A stretch of DNA of 64,000 bases from Enterococcus columbae DSM 7374 = ATCC 51263 (GCF_000406925.1 NZ_KE136352.1:72001-136000); one strand, 5' to 3'; shown: positions 28,769 to 36,904, numbered from the stretch's first letter. Translations and numbers: made by a program. The notes: generated from the sequence alone by a model not told the origin.

Positions 28769-29956
28769 CTAGTCCAAGCTAGTAGGAGTATTTTGAAGGT
28801 ATTTTTTTAATTCTTTGAGATAAGCCTGATAAATCTCATCAAAGCTTTCTGCTGCCCACTGTCCTAAATGATTCACTGCACCCAAGCGATTGATCAATAA
28901 TTGTTCTAGTGCTTCTTTTGGCGCTTCAGTGATTAATTTTTGATAATCCTCTTCGGTTAACAACGGATAAAAGCTTGCCACTTCATTTTCTTCTATACAA
29001 TCATAAACATAAATCGCTTGATTTTGCTGACTCAATTGCCAATTACAATGCTGCAATAACTCTGCTTGGTTACTTGCTTGCAGCCATTGCTCCGGTAATG
29101 CCGCAGTATCGGTCAAGCGAATTTGATATAACCCAGAAGATACGGTCTGTAAAGTTTGCATTAAAACAGGTGGCACCGCCCTTTGCTCTAAAACATCCTT
29201 TAGAGAAATAGTTATCTGCTTAAAAGGCAACGCCGCCACTTCTCGATAAGCATACTGGCAACCCTGCTTGGTTAGCTCGACTAAAACCACACCTGTCTGC
29301 TGCTCTTTTCGCGTATGCCCCTGTGGACAACCCGGGTAGAGAATCACTGGCTTTTGCTCCGATAAAACAGTCGGTACATGAATATGCCCTAGCGCCCAAT
29401 AATCATAGCCCTTTTGTTTCAAGCTCGTTAGCTGAAAAGGTGCATAACGTTTCCCTGTTTGCTGTCCATGATATAAACCGATATGATAATCGACCGCCAT
29501 TCGCGTAGGAAAAGCTGCAACCATCTCTTTTTCTAGCCAAGGATGCTCATAGCTAAACCCACTCACCGCATAAGTTTCTCCATGCTTAGTTTGCAAGGTA
29601 AAGGTTTGCACCGCTTCACTCGTAAACGCATATACATTATCAGGAAAAGTAAACCAATAACGCTCTGGTGTATAATAATCATGATTACCAAAGCTCAAAA
29701 ACACTGGAATCTCTGCCTGCGCTAATCTTTGCATCTGTTGATTGAATTGATGCTGAATATATAAACTAGGAATATTTTGATGAAAGGTATCGCCCACCAG
29801 CAATACAGCATCTACCTGCTCAGCTAAAGCCAAATCAACAATATTTTGTAACGTCTGCTCATTGGCCTGCATGAGCTGATTTTGCATCGTAATGCTTTCT
29901 GGTAACCCTTCAAAAGCTCGATCAATATGTAAATCTGCACAATGTAAAAATCGCAC
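28769..29956 (-). CDS. yhaO: Metallophosphoesterase YhaO (SbcD-like)
   Basis: 395 residues. Metal-site motifs in order: HCADLHID (5-12), LLVGDTFHQ (near 55), FGNHDYY (near 94), GLYHGQQ and GHIHVP. Known family: Mre11/SbcD-type exonucleases. First gene of the yhaO-yhaN-yhaM group, 30 bases before yhaN. Confidence 0.9.
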   Translation of the reverse strand: MRFLHCADLHIDRAFEGLPESITMQNQLMQANEQTLQNIVDLALAEQVDAVLLVGDTFHQNIPSLYIQHQFNQQMQRLAQAEIPVFLSFGNHDYYTPERYWFTFPDNVYAFTSEAVQTFTLQTKHGETYAVSGFSYEHPWLEKEMVAAFPTRMAVDYHIGLYHGQQTGKRYAPFQLTSLKQKGYDYWALGHIHVPTVLSEQKPVILYPGCPQGHTRKEQQTGVVLVELTKQGCQYAYREVAALPFKQITISLKDVLEQRAVPPVLMQTLQTVSSGLYQIRLTDTAALPEQWLQASNQAELLQHCNWQLSQQNQAIYVYDCIEENEVASFYPLLTEEDYQKLITEAPKEALEQLLINRLGAVNHLGQWAAESFDEIYQAYLKELKKYLQNTPTSLD

Positions 29957-30287
29957 CGATCATCTATCCTCTCTGAACGAAATTAGCGAAAGTCTTACAT
30001 TTATCTGACTTTTCTACTGCTTCTATCATAACATGTTATAGCTAAAATAGCATTTTTTATACGAAAATTTGTTCGCTTTTTTGTAAAATTTGGCTTAAGT
30101 TTAACTGAATCCTCACAACTAGTCTAGCTCAATATCAAAATACGCAATAATTGACTGATTTTATTTTTTTACAGCAAGTAATAATCAAATAACCGCATCG
30201 TTGAACAAAGGTAGCTGACTACACTAAAAAAGCCAGGAAAATAACTTCCTGACTCACTCTCAATTAAATTCATTTAGCTATTGATAA
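29957..30287. other. Intergenic stretch with no gene seen
   Basis: 331 bases, AT-rich, with stops in all frames. Only the terminator of the 62-residue gene (30224-30254) and presumably the yhaO promoter are here. Confidence 0.5.
30224..30254 (-). terminator. Terminator of the 62-residue membrane peptide gene
   Basis: On the minus strand AGTCAGGA pairs with TCCTGGCT (one G-U), followed by TTTTTAGTG. Confidence 0.75.
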
Positions 30288-30476
30288 TCAGCCATTCGCC
30301 CACCCCTGAGCAAAACCAGCTACCACTTGATCCAGATGATTTACCGCATCCATTATTAATTGATCCACTGCATTGACTAACCAACGCTGCAATATAAAAA
30401 ACGCAATTAACCCTACGATTAGTACCGCCCATTGAAATTTTTTTGACATCTGAGCAAAATCATTCCTCTTTTTCAT
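30288..30476 (-). CDS. Small membrane peptide under a system B promoter
   Basis: 62 residues: a basic N-terminus, one transmembrane helix at about residues 16-31 (WAVLIVGLIAFFILQ) and an amphipathic C-terminal half rich in D, N and H, ending GWANG. AAAGGATAG lies 7 bases before the ATG. Upstream are two ATTCAGGAA-type boxes 21 nt apart, the same as those of the kinase/regulator system at 39-41.8 kb. No GG leader. Could be an immunity protein or a leaderless membrane-active peptide; undecided. Confidence 0.7.
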   Translation of the reverse strand: MKKRNDFAQMSKKFQWAVLIVGLIAFFILQRWLVNAVDQLIMDAVNHLDQVVAGFAQGWANG

Positions 30477-30561
30477 CTAATACTATCCTTTCCCAAAACA
30501 CTTCTGAATCAATATTAACTAAAAATAGTATCCCACAAAACAACTAATCGTAGTGAAAGTA

Positions 30562-30590
30562 TTCCTGAACCGTCAATTTTTCTTCCTGAA
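30562..30590 (-). promoter_or_regulatory. System B LytTR box pair (fifth site)
   Basis: TTCCTGAA at 30562 and again at 30583 (plus-strand view), 21 nt apart, so TTCAGGAA twice on the minus strand. TACTAT about 35 bases downstream is a possible -10 for the 62-residue gene. Confidence 0.65.
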
Positions 30591-30741
30591 ACACAGATTG
30601 TATTGGGAAAAAATAAGCAACTAATCTTTCCTGTATAAACATTGTTTTGCCTACATTTTGCCAAATTTTCTACCAAAGCCTTACTGAATCTAGCTATTCA
30701 ATCGTTTACTAATTTTGATTACATGAATACACAAAAAATTT

Positions 30742-30942
30742 TTAGATTAGATGGAAAATCAATGACACGCCAAAGCCTACTAAGGTCAAGCCAAAAACTG
30801 TGCCACTATATAGCCCTAAAGGTAAAAAGGGGGAGGTATTTTTATTCCCGTGTTTTTTCGTATATTTAAAAGCCTTTAAAACCGCATAAAATTCATAACC
30901 CCCCAAAATAACTAGAACTAGACCTACCAATGTTTCGAGCAT
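30742..30942 (-). CDS. Small membrane protein at the end of the system A operon
   Basis: 66 residues from the ATG at 30942 with AAGGAAG upstream (a TTG at 30960 would overlap that site). Two hydrophobic segments (residues about 3-22 and 43-64) around a basic loop KYTKKHGNKN. It lies 40 bases after the LytTR regulator gene on the same strand. The size and topology resemble bacteriocin immunity proteins, but no family is recognised. Confidence 0.65.
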   Translation of the reverse strand: MLETLVGLVLVILGGYEFYAVLKAFKYTKKHGNKNTSPFLPLGLYSGTVFGLTLVGFGVSLIFHLI

Positions 30943-30982
30943 ATTATTCTCTTCCTTCAAAATATATTTTTCATTTTATTTT

Positions 30983-31702
30983 CTAAACTAATTTTGCTCG
31001 TAAGCCTTTAAAATATTTTCTGGCGACTGGACACGAAAGATTATTTTCAAAATACACGCAATTACCCTGTCGACTGACTTCCAAAATGTTTACTATATTG
31101 ACAATCGCACTTTTGTGGCAACGATATAGGCGCTCATCCATTTTCTCAATTTCACTCAAGCTACCATAGAATTCCAATACTTTATTTTTAGCAATGAGCT
31201 TGATTCGATGATTTTCAACTGTTTCAAAATAATAAATATCCTTATAGGGTAACTTGATTATTCGTTTAGGCAATACTAAGGTAAAGTCATCGCTAACTGT
31301 AGCTTCTTCATACTTATCATGAACATACTGCAAAGCCTCTTCCACACGTTTAATCATTTCAGGATCACTTTTATCAATAAAATCTAGCGCACTAACCTTA
31401 TATTTATAAGTAATCGGCGCAAACTCTGAATGTGTAGTCACAAAAATAATCGTTCCTCGACTATCTAGCTTTCGTATTTCTTGTGCAATCTCCAAGCCTT
31501 TTTTAGTTTCATTCTTGATGTCGATATCTAGAAAATAAATTTGATTAAAGTCCTCTGAATCAATATTTTGTAACAGCTCCTCTACCTTTGCCGTATCAAC
31601 TAAGGAAGCAATTGCTATCTTTTTTCGCTGAGCATATTCTTCTATAATTCGCACTATTCGCCGGCGCTGCAGCAAATGGTCTTCTAGTACAAATACTTTC
31701 AT
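30983..31702 (-). CDS. LytTR response regulator, system A
   Basis: 239 residues. Receiver domain residues 1-125 with phospho-aspartate in YFLDIDIK and conserved VTTHSE and FIDKSD; LytTR DNA-binding domain residues 140-238 (YYFETVENHRIKLIAKN, RCHKSAIVNI). AgrA/ComE/PlnC type, which bind pairs of direct repeats 21 nt apart. Such repeats lie before this operon. In one operon with its kinase but separated from it by a CPBP gene and a small gene. Confidence 0.92.
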   Translation of the reverse strand: MKVFVLEDHLLQRRRIVRIIEEYAQRKKIAIASLVDTAKVEELLQNIDSEDFNQIYFLDIDIKNETKKGLEIAQEIRKLDSRGTIIFVTTHSEFAPITYKYKVSALDFIDKSDPEMIKRVEEALQYVHDKYEEATVSDDFTLVLPKRIIKLPYKDIYYFETVENHRIKLIAKNKVLEFYGSLSEIEKMDERLYRCHKSAIVNIVNILEVSRQGNCVYFENNLSCPVARKYFKGLRAKLV

Positions 31703-31745
31703 CTTCCTTCTACCCTTCTATACTCATCCTACAGACACTAGGTAA

Positions 31746-31934
31746 TTAATGTTTATTTTTTCCTTGATTCGCACTTAATCGATAATATCTCACCACATTT
31801 ACAATTAGGACAATTGAGGCAACTGCCAAACATAATTTTTCTAATGGACTATTATTACCTAATCTAGTCATAATCATAATTAACGCCCAAGCTAGCCATT
31901 GCTTTTCTAGCTTAATTTTGTAATCTTCTAACAT
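31746..31934 (-). CDS. Small membrane protein, system A operon
   Basis: 62 residues from the ATG at 31934 (AGGAG 7 bases upstream; the ATG at 31949 would overlap it). One or two hydrophobic stretches (WLAWALIMIMTRL and LCLAVASIVLIVNVV), basic C-terminus RLSANQGKNKH. Lies between the CPBP and regulator genes. Family not recognised. Confidence 0.65.
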   Translation of the reverse strand: MLEDYKIKLEKQWLAWALIMIMTRLGNNSPLEKLCLAVASIVLIVNVVRYYRLSANQGKNKH

Positions 31935-31951
31935 AGCCTTTCTCCTCATAA

Positions 31952-32566
31952 TTAAATATTATTCAAAAGTAAATGAATGACTATTGGACACCTGATATCC
32001 TTGGTATAATAATAAACACTTCCCAATAACCAGCCAATAATGCTATACATGATTAATGCTAGATCCAAATGAAAAGTATGTAAGAATCCAAATAGAAATC
32101 CCGAGATAAAAATGCTGCAAAATGCCGAAAAATTAGTATTTTTAGTAAAAAATAAATTCATAAATATCCCACGAAAAATAAACTCTTCTAAAATCGGTGC
32201 AAACAATCTCACCTGTACCGCCGCTAAAATGGGTGTATTAGTCGCTGCTGTATCAAGCACTTGCTGATTAGCCGTTGTCGGCAAATAGCTAAACATAAAA
32301 TTAATTCCTAAAGCTAATATCATAAAAATCAGCGTTAACAAAAGCTTATTTTTAACCGGTATTGCTTCATTTTTCTGGCTAATTTTTTTATAAATCATCT
32401 GCATTAATATAAACAGAAGTACAGCAAACAAGCTATCTATGATTAGCCATTTCCATTGCTGCGTAAATAGGGCTTTGGCACTGAGATTAAAATATACTTC
32501 AAAATTGGTAAAGGTATATAAAATAATCAGCATTACCATTAGCAAGATTTTTTTGAATTGTTTCAA
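31952..32566 (-). CDS. CPBP intramembrane protease (Abi family)
   Basis: 204 residues from a TTG at 32566 with TTGGAGG upstream; the frame extends 10 codons to an ATG without a ribosome site. Six or so membrane helices. Motif 1 EEFIFRG (EExxxR), motif 2 FGFLHTFH and motif 3 HLLLNN are all present, so it looks active. CPBP proteins in plantaricin and sakacin loci are linked to self-immunity or peptide maturation; the placement beside a LytTR system fits. A type II CAAX-protease-like role is the family default. Confidence 0.85.
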   Translation of the reverse strand: MKQFKKILLMVMLIILYTFTNFEVYFNLSAKALFTQQWKWLIIDSLFAVLLFILMQMIYKKISQKNEAIPVKNKLLLTLIFMILALGINFMFSYLPTTANQQVLDTAATNTPILAAVQVRLFAPILEEFIFRGIFMNLFFTKNTNFSAFCSIFISGFLFGFLHTFHLDLALIMYSIIGWLLGSVYYYTKDIRCPIVIHLLLNNI

Positions 32567-32684
32567 AATTAACAGCCTCCAATTATACAAAGTCATTCAG
32601 CTCAGTAGGTAAATAGCTCTAAAATTCTTAGGGTTATTTAACCTACAAATCAAGCTTAGCATATCATAGAAGCCTTGAAAGACG

Positions 32685-32714
32685 TTTTACCTATTTAGCC
32701 AAATTTTATACCCA
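32685..32714 (-). promoter_or_regulatory. Degenerate system A box pair before the CPBP gene
   Basis: TAGGTAAAA and TGGGTATAA on the minus strand start 21 nt apart (plus-view TTTTACCTA at 32685, TTATACCCA at 32706) in the 186-base gap between the kinase and CPBP genes. TATGCT lies downstream. Suggests an internal promoter. Confidence 0.45.
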
Positions 32715-32752
32715 ACAGGTCTATTGTTATAGGTGATACTCAGAATTTTTAG

Positions 32753-34126
32753 TTATTCCTCCATCGTCAAGGTTTGTAAAAACACACCATTCGCTAATTC
32801 TGTTTCTAAATAGCAAAAATCATATTGCTTTAGAATTTCATCTACGTTACTTAGCCCTACACCACGATTTCTACCTTTAGTTGTATAACCTGGCTTTTTC
32901 AATTGGCTAATATTCATTGAAGTCAATAACGTACTGTTACTAATAGCAAAAACAATATCCCCTTGATTAACAAAAAAAGCAATAGAAATTCTAGGATTGA
33001 CCGTGCGTTTAGCTTCTTCCATTGCATTATCAATCAAAATAGAGAAAATCCGAATGAAATGCAGACTAGCCATAGGTAAATCAGGAATTTTCTCCTTGAT
33101 TTCAACCTCTACCGCAATTTTTCGATCTCTAGCTTGCGTGATTTTCCAAAACATCACGCTTTTAATCGCCGAATCACGAATATTAGCTAATTCATTAATA
33201 TTGGTTGCTTCAATTTGTCTAACCAAGCGAACATTTTCTGAGGCTAAAATTTCTTGATAAACCTGTTCTATTTGTTCAATATCCTTAGTATCAATACTTT
33301 CTTGTAGACTAAGCAAAATGTTTTGGTAGTCATGACGAAAGCCACGCAAAGTCTGGTACATCTTCTCAATTTCTTCTGTATATACAGCTAAGTTATCCAA
33401 TTGCGTTTTTTGCAGTTGATTAATTTCTTCTTTAGCTGCTAATTGAGATTTAAAGGTTAGATAGAAAAATATAATAAGCAAAATGGGAATAAAAATGAAC
33501 ATAGTGTACTTTGCGTATTCACTGATCCCCTCACTATTTAATGAAGTAACCTCATTCAGATAAGACACTAAGGTCACAAAATAAATAATCAATAAAATGA
33601 TATTTACTTCTTTAATATTATTTTTTATTAAAGGATAGTTTAAATAGGACTTTGCTGGATTCATAAAAATAACCCATTTATGCGTAAAAATAGTCAGTAT
33701 ACCTGCGATAAGCATAAGGATACCTACAGCTACTGGTTTAGCAAAATGATAAAGCTGATTAACCAACATCGCTTTGACTATCCAGCCATAGAGCCAAAAT
33801 ATTAAAAAGCCAAGATTATAACTATAAAAAGAATCAAAAATTTTAGCTGAAAGGTTATTGATATTTCGGTATTCTTTCTTAAATTGAAAAGCAAAACTAA
33901 TAATCGGATATAAACAAATACCTAATAGCTTAGGTTCAGCACTATCAAGAAACATATAAATAACTATTGTATAAACAGCTATCATTTCAAATCTAGTCAA
34001 TTTTGAAAATTTCACCTGAGAAATATCCTGAAATATAGTCAACCAAATATAATGATAGCCAATAGAAAAACCTAGCAATAAACTTACTGGTAATATAACA
34101 GATACTATCATCAAGATTAAATCCAT
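32753..34126 (-). CDS. Sensor histidine kinase (HPK10/AgrC type), system A
   Basis: 457 residues. The N-terminal half has about six transmembrane helices. The histidine box is GFRHDYQNILLSLQE (His near residue 265). The ATPase has ILIDNAMEEA (N box) and GRNRGVGLSNVDE (G box), the GHKL pattern of peptide-pheromone receptors. It overlaps the preceding 94-residue gene by 10 bases. Start uncertain: AAGGA almost touches the ATG at 34126, so a start a few codons later is possible. Ligand unknown. Confidence 0.9.
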   Translation of the reverse strand: MDLILMIVSVILPVSLLLGFSIGYHYIWLTIFQDISQVKFSKLTRFEMIAVYTIVIYMFLDSAEPKLLGICLYPIISFAFQFKKEYRNINNLSAKIFDSFYSYNLGFLIFWLYGWIVKAMLVNQLYHFAKPVAVGILMLIAGILTIFTHKWVIFMNPAKSYLNYPLIKNNIKEVNIILLIIYFVTLVSYLNEVTSLNSEGISEYAKYTMFIFIPILLIIFFYLTFKSQLAAKEEINQLQKTQLDNLAVYTEEIEKMYQTLRGFRHDYQNILLSLQESIDTKDIEQIEQVYQEILASENVRLVRQIEATNINELANIRDSAIKSVMFWKITQARDRKIAVEVEIKEKIPDLPMASLHFIRIFSILIDNAMEEAKRTVNPRISIAFFVNQGDIVFAISNSTLLTSMNISQLKKPGYTTKGRNRGVGLSNVDEILKQYDFCYLETELANGVFLQTLTMEE

Positions 34127-34401
34127 TCCTTCTCTACTGCACGTTGCAAGTTAAACGGTCCATATGTTGCCTCGATTTGTGCTTTTTCACTAGATAAACC
34201 GGTTTTTTCTCTAAAAACTTTTTCAAAAATTTCCGGCTTAGCAATCGGTAAATCATTGGATGGTAGCATGACCACATAATGCTTGGGTAACGGATTGATC
34301 CAAGTCCCCAATTCTTTTAATTCATCTAAAGGCAGCTTTTCAGTATCCTCTGCCAAAATAATTTTGTATTGACGAATATTTAATGCTTCATTAATTTTCA
34401 T
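34117..34401 (-). CDS. Hypothetical 94-residue protein, first gene of the system A operon
   Basis: Soluble, no signal peptide, no membrane helix. Pattern: KIILAEDTEKLPLDELKELG, then a proline-rich middle (WINPLPKHYVVMLPSNDLP) and an acidic helix ending AVEKEWI. GAAGGA lies 8 bases before the ATG. It overlaps the kinase gene by 10 bases, so the two are made together. No family recognised; a regulator of the kinase or an immunity factor are guesses. Confidence 0.65.
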   Translation of the reverse strand: MKINEALNIRQYKIILAEDTEKLPLDELKELGTWINPLPKHYVVMLPSNDLPIAKPEIFEKVFREKTGLSSEKAQIEATYGPFNLQRAVEKEWI

Positions 34402-34474
34402 TATTCATTCCTTCTAACTCTGTTTTTAACCCCAAAGGCTTTCGATAACCCTCTCAAGCTAAGCTTACAGTTTG

Positions 34475-34538
34475 ATTATAAACCGTTCGCTTGTTTTTTC
34501 CGCTTTTTTTACCTAACACAATGCTTTTTTTACCTAAC
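34475..34538 (-). promoter_or_regulatory. System A promoter with two LytTR boxes
   Basis: On the minus strand GTTAGGTAAAAAAAGC occurs twice, exactly 21 nt apart (plus positions 34502-34517 and 34523-34538). TATAAT lies 21 bases after the proximal box (34475-34480). This is the standard layout of AgrA/PlnC-type regulated promoters and predicts autoregulation of the system A operon. Confidence 0.75.
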
Positions 34539-34700
34539 TGAATTATTTACAGACTAATGGTAAATTCTTTTTTCTTAACTATCCCCGACGATAGCCTTTA
34601 GTAATAAAGTATGTTGAAAAGTATTTTTACAATTAAGATAATTCTTAGTTAGCCTAGTCTCTTCGTGCAGGTAATACCCATATTTTCATATCTAACCAAA

Positions 34701-35384
34701 TTACTTCTCATTTTGGGCTAAAATAGTCCGTAGCTTTTCTGGTTTGGTTAGCATGAGTAAATGATCTGAGAGAGAAATTGCTTGATAATCCACTGGCAAA
34801 GGCTCACTTGAAAAGATAGTTGTTTTTTTAATCTTAGCATAGCTATTTTCTAGATTACTTTTTGTTGATACACCAGAATAGCTTGCCAAATAGCTCAGCA
34901 TCTTTTCATTGCTTAAAACAGTCCGATATCCCTGATTATTTGGAAGCAAATTATAACTTAAAATTGTTAGTAATTGTTCATCATTTTGCTCATCAGTACT
35001 CAACATATACTCATAATATGCAGCCTTACTAGAAAAATTCGTTGGCTGTGGATGATTTTGTAAATAGCTAAGTTCAGTTATAGTTGGTAAAGCAGCAAAG
35101 CCATCAATTAGTATGAGCCTATTACATAAAACATGATGCGTAGCTAAAAATTGTAATATGACTACTGTTCCAAATGACGCAGCAATGATTATACTTTCTT
35201 CATGCATACGAGAAAATTTCTCGTCTAATGTAGCTTCAATTTTAGCTTGTTTTATCTCTGAGAAAGAATCATCTAAAAATGTCAGATACTCTATTTTCTT
35301 TTCTCTAAATTCAGGCTTTATTTTATCCCAAATATGCTCACTCCAGCCCAATGGTGAAATAAGCAATACATCAATCCTATCCAT
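34701..35384 (-). CDS. Alpha/beta hydrolase
   Basis: 227 residues. The nucleophile elbow is AASFGT (Ala in place of the first Gly of GxSxG) near residue 70, after HEESIIIA; a candidate His is in LSDHLLMLTKPEKL near the end, as in the common DH...P pattern. No signal peptide. TTTGGAGG precedes the ATG. A half-site of the system A box lies about 130 bases upstream. Substrate unknown. Confidence 0.7.
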   Translation of the reverse strand: MDRIDVLLISPLGWSEHIWDKIKPEFREKKIEYLTFLDDSFSEIKQAKIEATLDEKFSRMHEESIIIAASFGTVVILQFLATHHVLCNRLILIDGFAALPTITELSYLQNHPQPTNFSSKAAYYEYMLSTDEQNDEQLLTILSYNLLPNNQGYRTVLSNEKMLSYLASYSGVSTKSNLENSYAKIKKTTIFSSEPLPVDYQAISLSDHLLMLTKPEKLRTILAQNEK

Positions 35385-35590
35385 AAATTACCTCCAAATG
35401 AATTTATCGCTTTACAATAATCGGCACAAAATATTAGTAAGCCATATTATTATCCGTATAGCATAAACAATAAAAAGTAGCATCCTGTTATCCAATGAAT
35501 GAAAACAATGCTTTTTATATTTTACCTACCACGCTCTAGTCACGCAAGCTAACTATCATTCACCAACGCATAGAAAAATAAATGCAAATA

Positions 35591-35622
35591 AACTGCTACC
35601 CCCTAATATTCAGATAGCAGTT
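35591..35622 (-). terminator. Terminator of the 106-residue gene
   Basis: On the minus strand AACTGCTA pairs with TAGCAGTT around a 16-base loop, followed by TATTTGCATTTATTTTT. Confidence 0.7.
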
Positions 35623-35629
35623 CTTTATC

Positions 35630-35950
35630 TCAAGAAATTAACGTATATTCTTTTAAAAATCTCTTTTTTGAAATCAAGCGGCGATGTGTGAAGTCAATAA
35701 TGTCTCCTTCATAGCCTATTGAATACATCGCATAGCCAAGGAAGCCGCCACCGCCAGCCGAACCCATCGAGCCTAGCTTTAACATTTCTTTAGTTGATGG
35801 GTTCAATCCTGTTAAAAGAATTCTTAACTTGTTATCCACCCACACTAGATAATTCTTTTTAAAGCCCTCAATCACCCAATCAGGTCGTTCGCTGGTTCGA
35901 CTAATTTCCCAAACCTCTGCAACTTCTCTATCTTTATAAATCGCTTTCAT
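35630..35950 (-). CDS. Hypothetical protein with a glycine-rich segment
   Basis: 106 residues from the ATG at 35950, with AAAGAAGG 8 bases upstream; the frame stays open 20 codons further without a ribosome site. N-terminal half looks like a small beta-rich domain (AIYKDREVAEVWEISRTSER). Near residue 62 is GSMGSAGGGGFLGYAM, too polar on its flanks for a clear membrane helix. No family recognised. Confidence 0.6.
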   Translation of the reverse strand: MKAIYKDREVAEVWEISRTSERPDWVIEGFKKNYLVWVDNKLRILLTGLNPSTKEMLKLGSMGSAGGGGFLGYAMYSIGYEGDIIDFTHRRLISKKRFLKEYTLIS

Positions 35951-36054
35951 GTTTGACACCTTCTTTAAGTAATCGTTATCGATAGTATATACCTTGCAAC
36001 AGCCAGCCAAATCAGTCTAATGGATGATTTTTTAGATACAAATCTGCTGAAAAA

Positions 36055-36234
36055 TTATCCTATTAGAAAGAACGCGGAACACCAATTTCTAATTGAATTC
36101 TTTGAAAGGCTTAAAGCGCTAAAAATTACAAAGTGTTCATTAAGATATAGAAACTTTTTTTCTGTTCTTGCCGTCTGTACTAAAATAACGATGGCAAACA
36201 CTAAATATAATAAACCAAATAAAAATTTCATCAT
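36055..36234 (-). CDS. Small membrane protein, 59 residues
   Basis: AGGAG lies 6 bases before the ATG at 36234 (a second ATG follows directly). One strong transmembrane helix at residues 3-20 (KFLFGLLYLVFAIVILVQ), then a basic, partly hydrophobic tail with NWCSAFFLIG at the end. It follows the first promoter cassette and its 42-residue gene after 46 bases, so it is probably co-transcribed under the system B boxes. Immunity-like by size only. Confidence 0.5.
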   Translation of the reverse strand: MMKFLFGLLYLVFAIVILVQTARTEKKFLYLNEHFVIFSALSLSKNSIRNWCSAFFLIG

Positions 36235-36280
36235 AAAATACTCCTATTCATTTTTACAATTATAGGATTATATCCAGTAA

Positions 36281-36409
36281 TTATTTATTAATATGATTTA
36301 AGCCTACTGCTATTCCACCAAAGAATCCGATGATGAATAGTATTGAAAAGAATATCCAATATCTATATGGATAAAAGACAGCTGCTATTTTTTCTAATTT
36401 ATTCACCAA
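36281..36409 (-). CDS. Small membrane protein after cassette 1 (start uncertain)
   Basis: 42 residues from a TTG at 36409 with AGGAGGG 6 bases upstream (GTG follows at once). One long transmembrane helix (WIFFSILFIIGFFGGIAVG). The frame continues upstream to 36469 and would add a leader-like segment KKYQVLSTHELNEVIGG, but the codon matching the ATG of cassettes 2 and 3 is ACG. The apparent GG is also encoded by the AGGAGG itself. Either a fused GG-leader peptide that lost its start, or a stand-alone immunity-like gene; the latter is preferred. Confidence 0.5.
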   Translation of the reverse strand: MVNKLEKIAAVFYPYRYWIFFSILFIIGFFGGIAVGLNHINK

Positions 36410-36458
36410 TGTAGTCCCTCCTATCACTTCATTTAATTCATGCGTTGATAATACTTGA

Positions 36459-36640
36459 TACTTTTTCGTTAATTCTCCGCCAACTCTCTTTTCCTGACAT
36501 CAGTATTATGCCATACTCACAAAATTTTTGGTTAAATCATTCCTGAAATACAGTTTTTTATTCCTGAAATGAATAAACGCAAATTTTCTAGTAAATTCTC
36601 AGCATTTTAAGCGAGCATATTCTCCTTTTTCTATGAAAAT
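36459..36640 (-). repeat. Promoter/leader cassette, copy 1
   Basis: Minus-strand order: conserved TTTTCATAGAAAAAGGAG, the box pair ATTTCAGGAA at 36561-36570 and 36540-36549 (21 nt), extended -10 TATGGCATAAT (36505-36510 core), conserved GTCAGGAAAAGAGAG, then the leader start region with ACG in place of ATG. Near-identical to copies 2 and 3 over the promoter. Confidence 0.75.
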
Positions 36641-36758
36641 AAAAAAATATTTATTTCCTCGGTTTTTTGCTATCGAAGAAACTTTTGGATTATTTCCCTA
36701 ATATTGATAGACTTAAAGTTGGTTATTAGTATGTTATAGATTATATTTCAAAATTAGT

Positions 36759-36902
36759 TTATATAAATCTCATCAAATATATTAGCGTCAAAGCCACTAT
36801 CGTTATTTTCCTTTTTTCTTTCTCTTTTATAAAATAAAAAGTAGCTATAAGGGATATTAAATAAAATAGCGCAATTAATAGTTCTTTATATATATTATTC
36901 AT
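36759..36902 (-). CDS. Small membrane protein after cassette 2, 47 residues
   Basis: Begins 3 bases after the leader remnant's stop. Two hydrophobic stretches (LLIALFYLISLIATFYFI and ITIVALTLIYLMRF) around a basic hinge EKEKRKK-like loop. The only ribosome site is GGAG within the leader remnant, so translation is probably coupled. Immunity-like topology; no family recognised. Confidence 0.5.
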   Translation of the reverse strand: MNNIYKELLIALFYLISLIATFYFIKEKEKRKITIVALTLIYLMRFI

Positions 36903-36904
36903 AT

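Noticed and set aside
34404..34460. 18-codon TTG frame (basic, ending RVRRNE) just before the 94-residue gene, considered as a system A pheromone
   Set aside because: No ribosome site and a weak start codon; TAATG overlap with the next gene is suggestive but not enough.
35516..35530. Single TAGGTAAAA half-site before the alpha/beta hydrolase gene
   Set aside because: No second box at 21 nt in either direction; kept only as a remark in the gene entry.
36020..36265. Plus-strand open frame of 81 codons
   Set aside because: No ribosome site, charged and irregular composition, and the opposite strand carries an ORF with AGGAG and a membrane helix.
36459..36470. Reading the VIGG before the 42-residue membrane protein as proof of a GG bacteriocin
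   Set aside because: The same bases are an AGGAGG ribosome site with a correctly spaced TTG/GTG, so the GG may be incidental.
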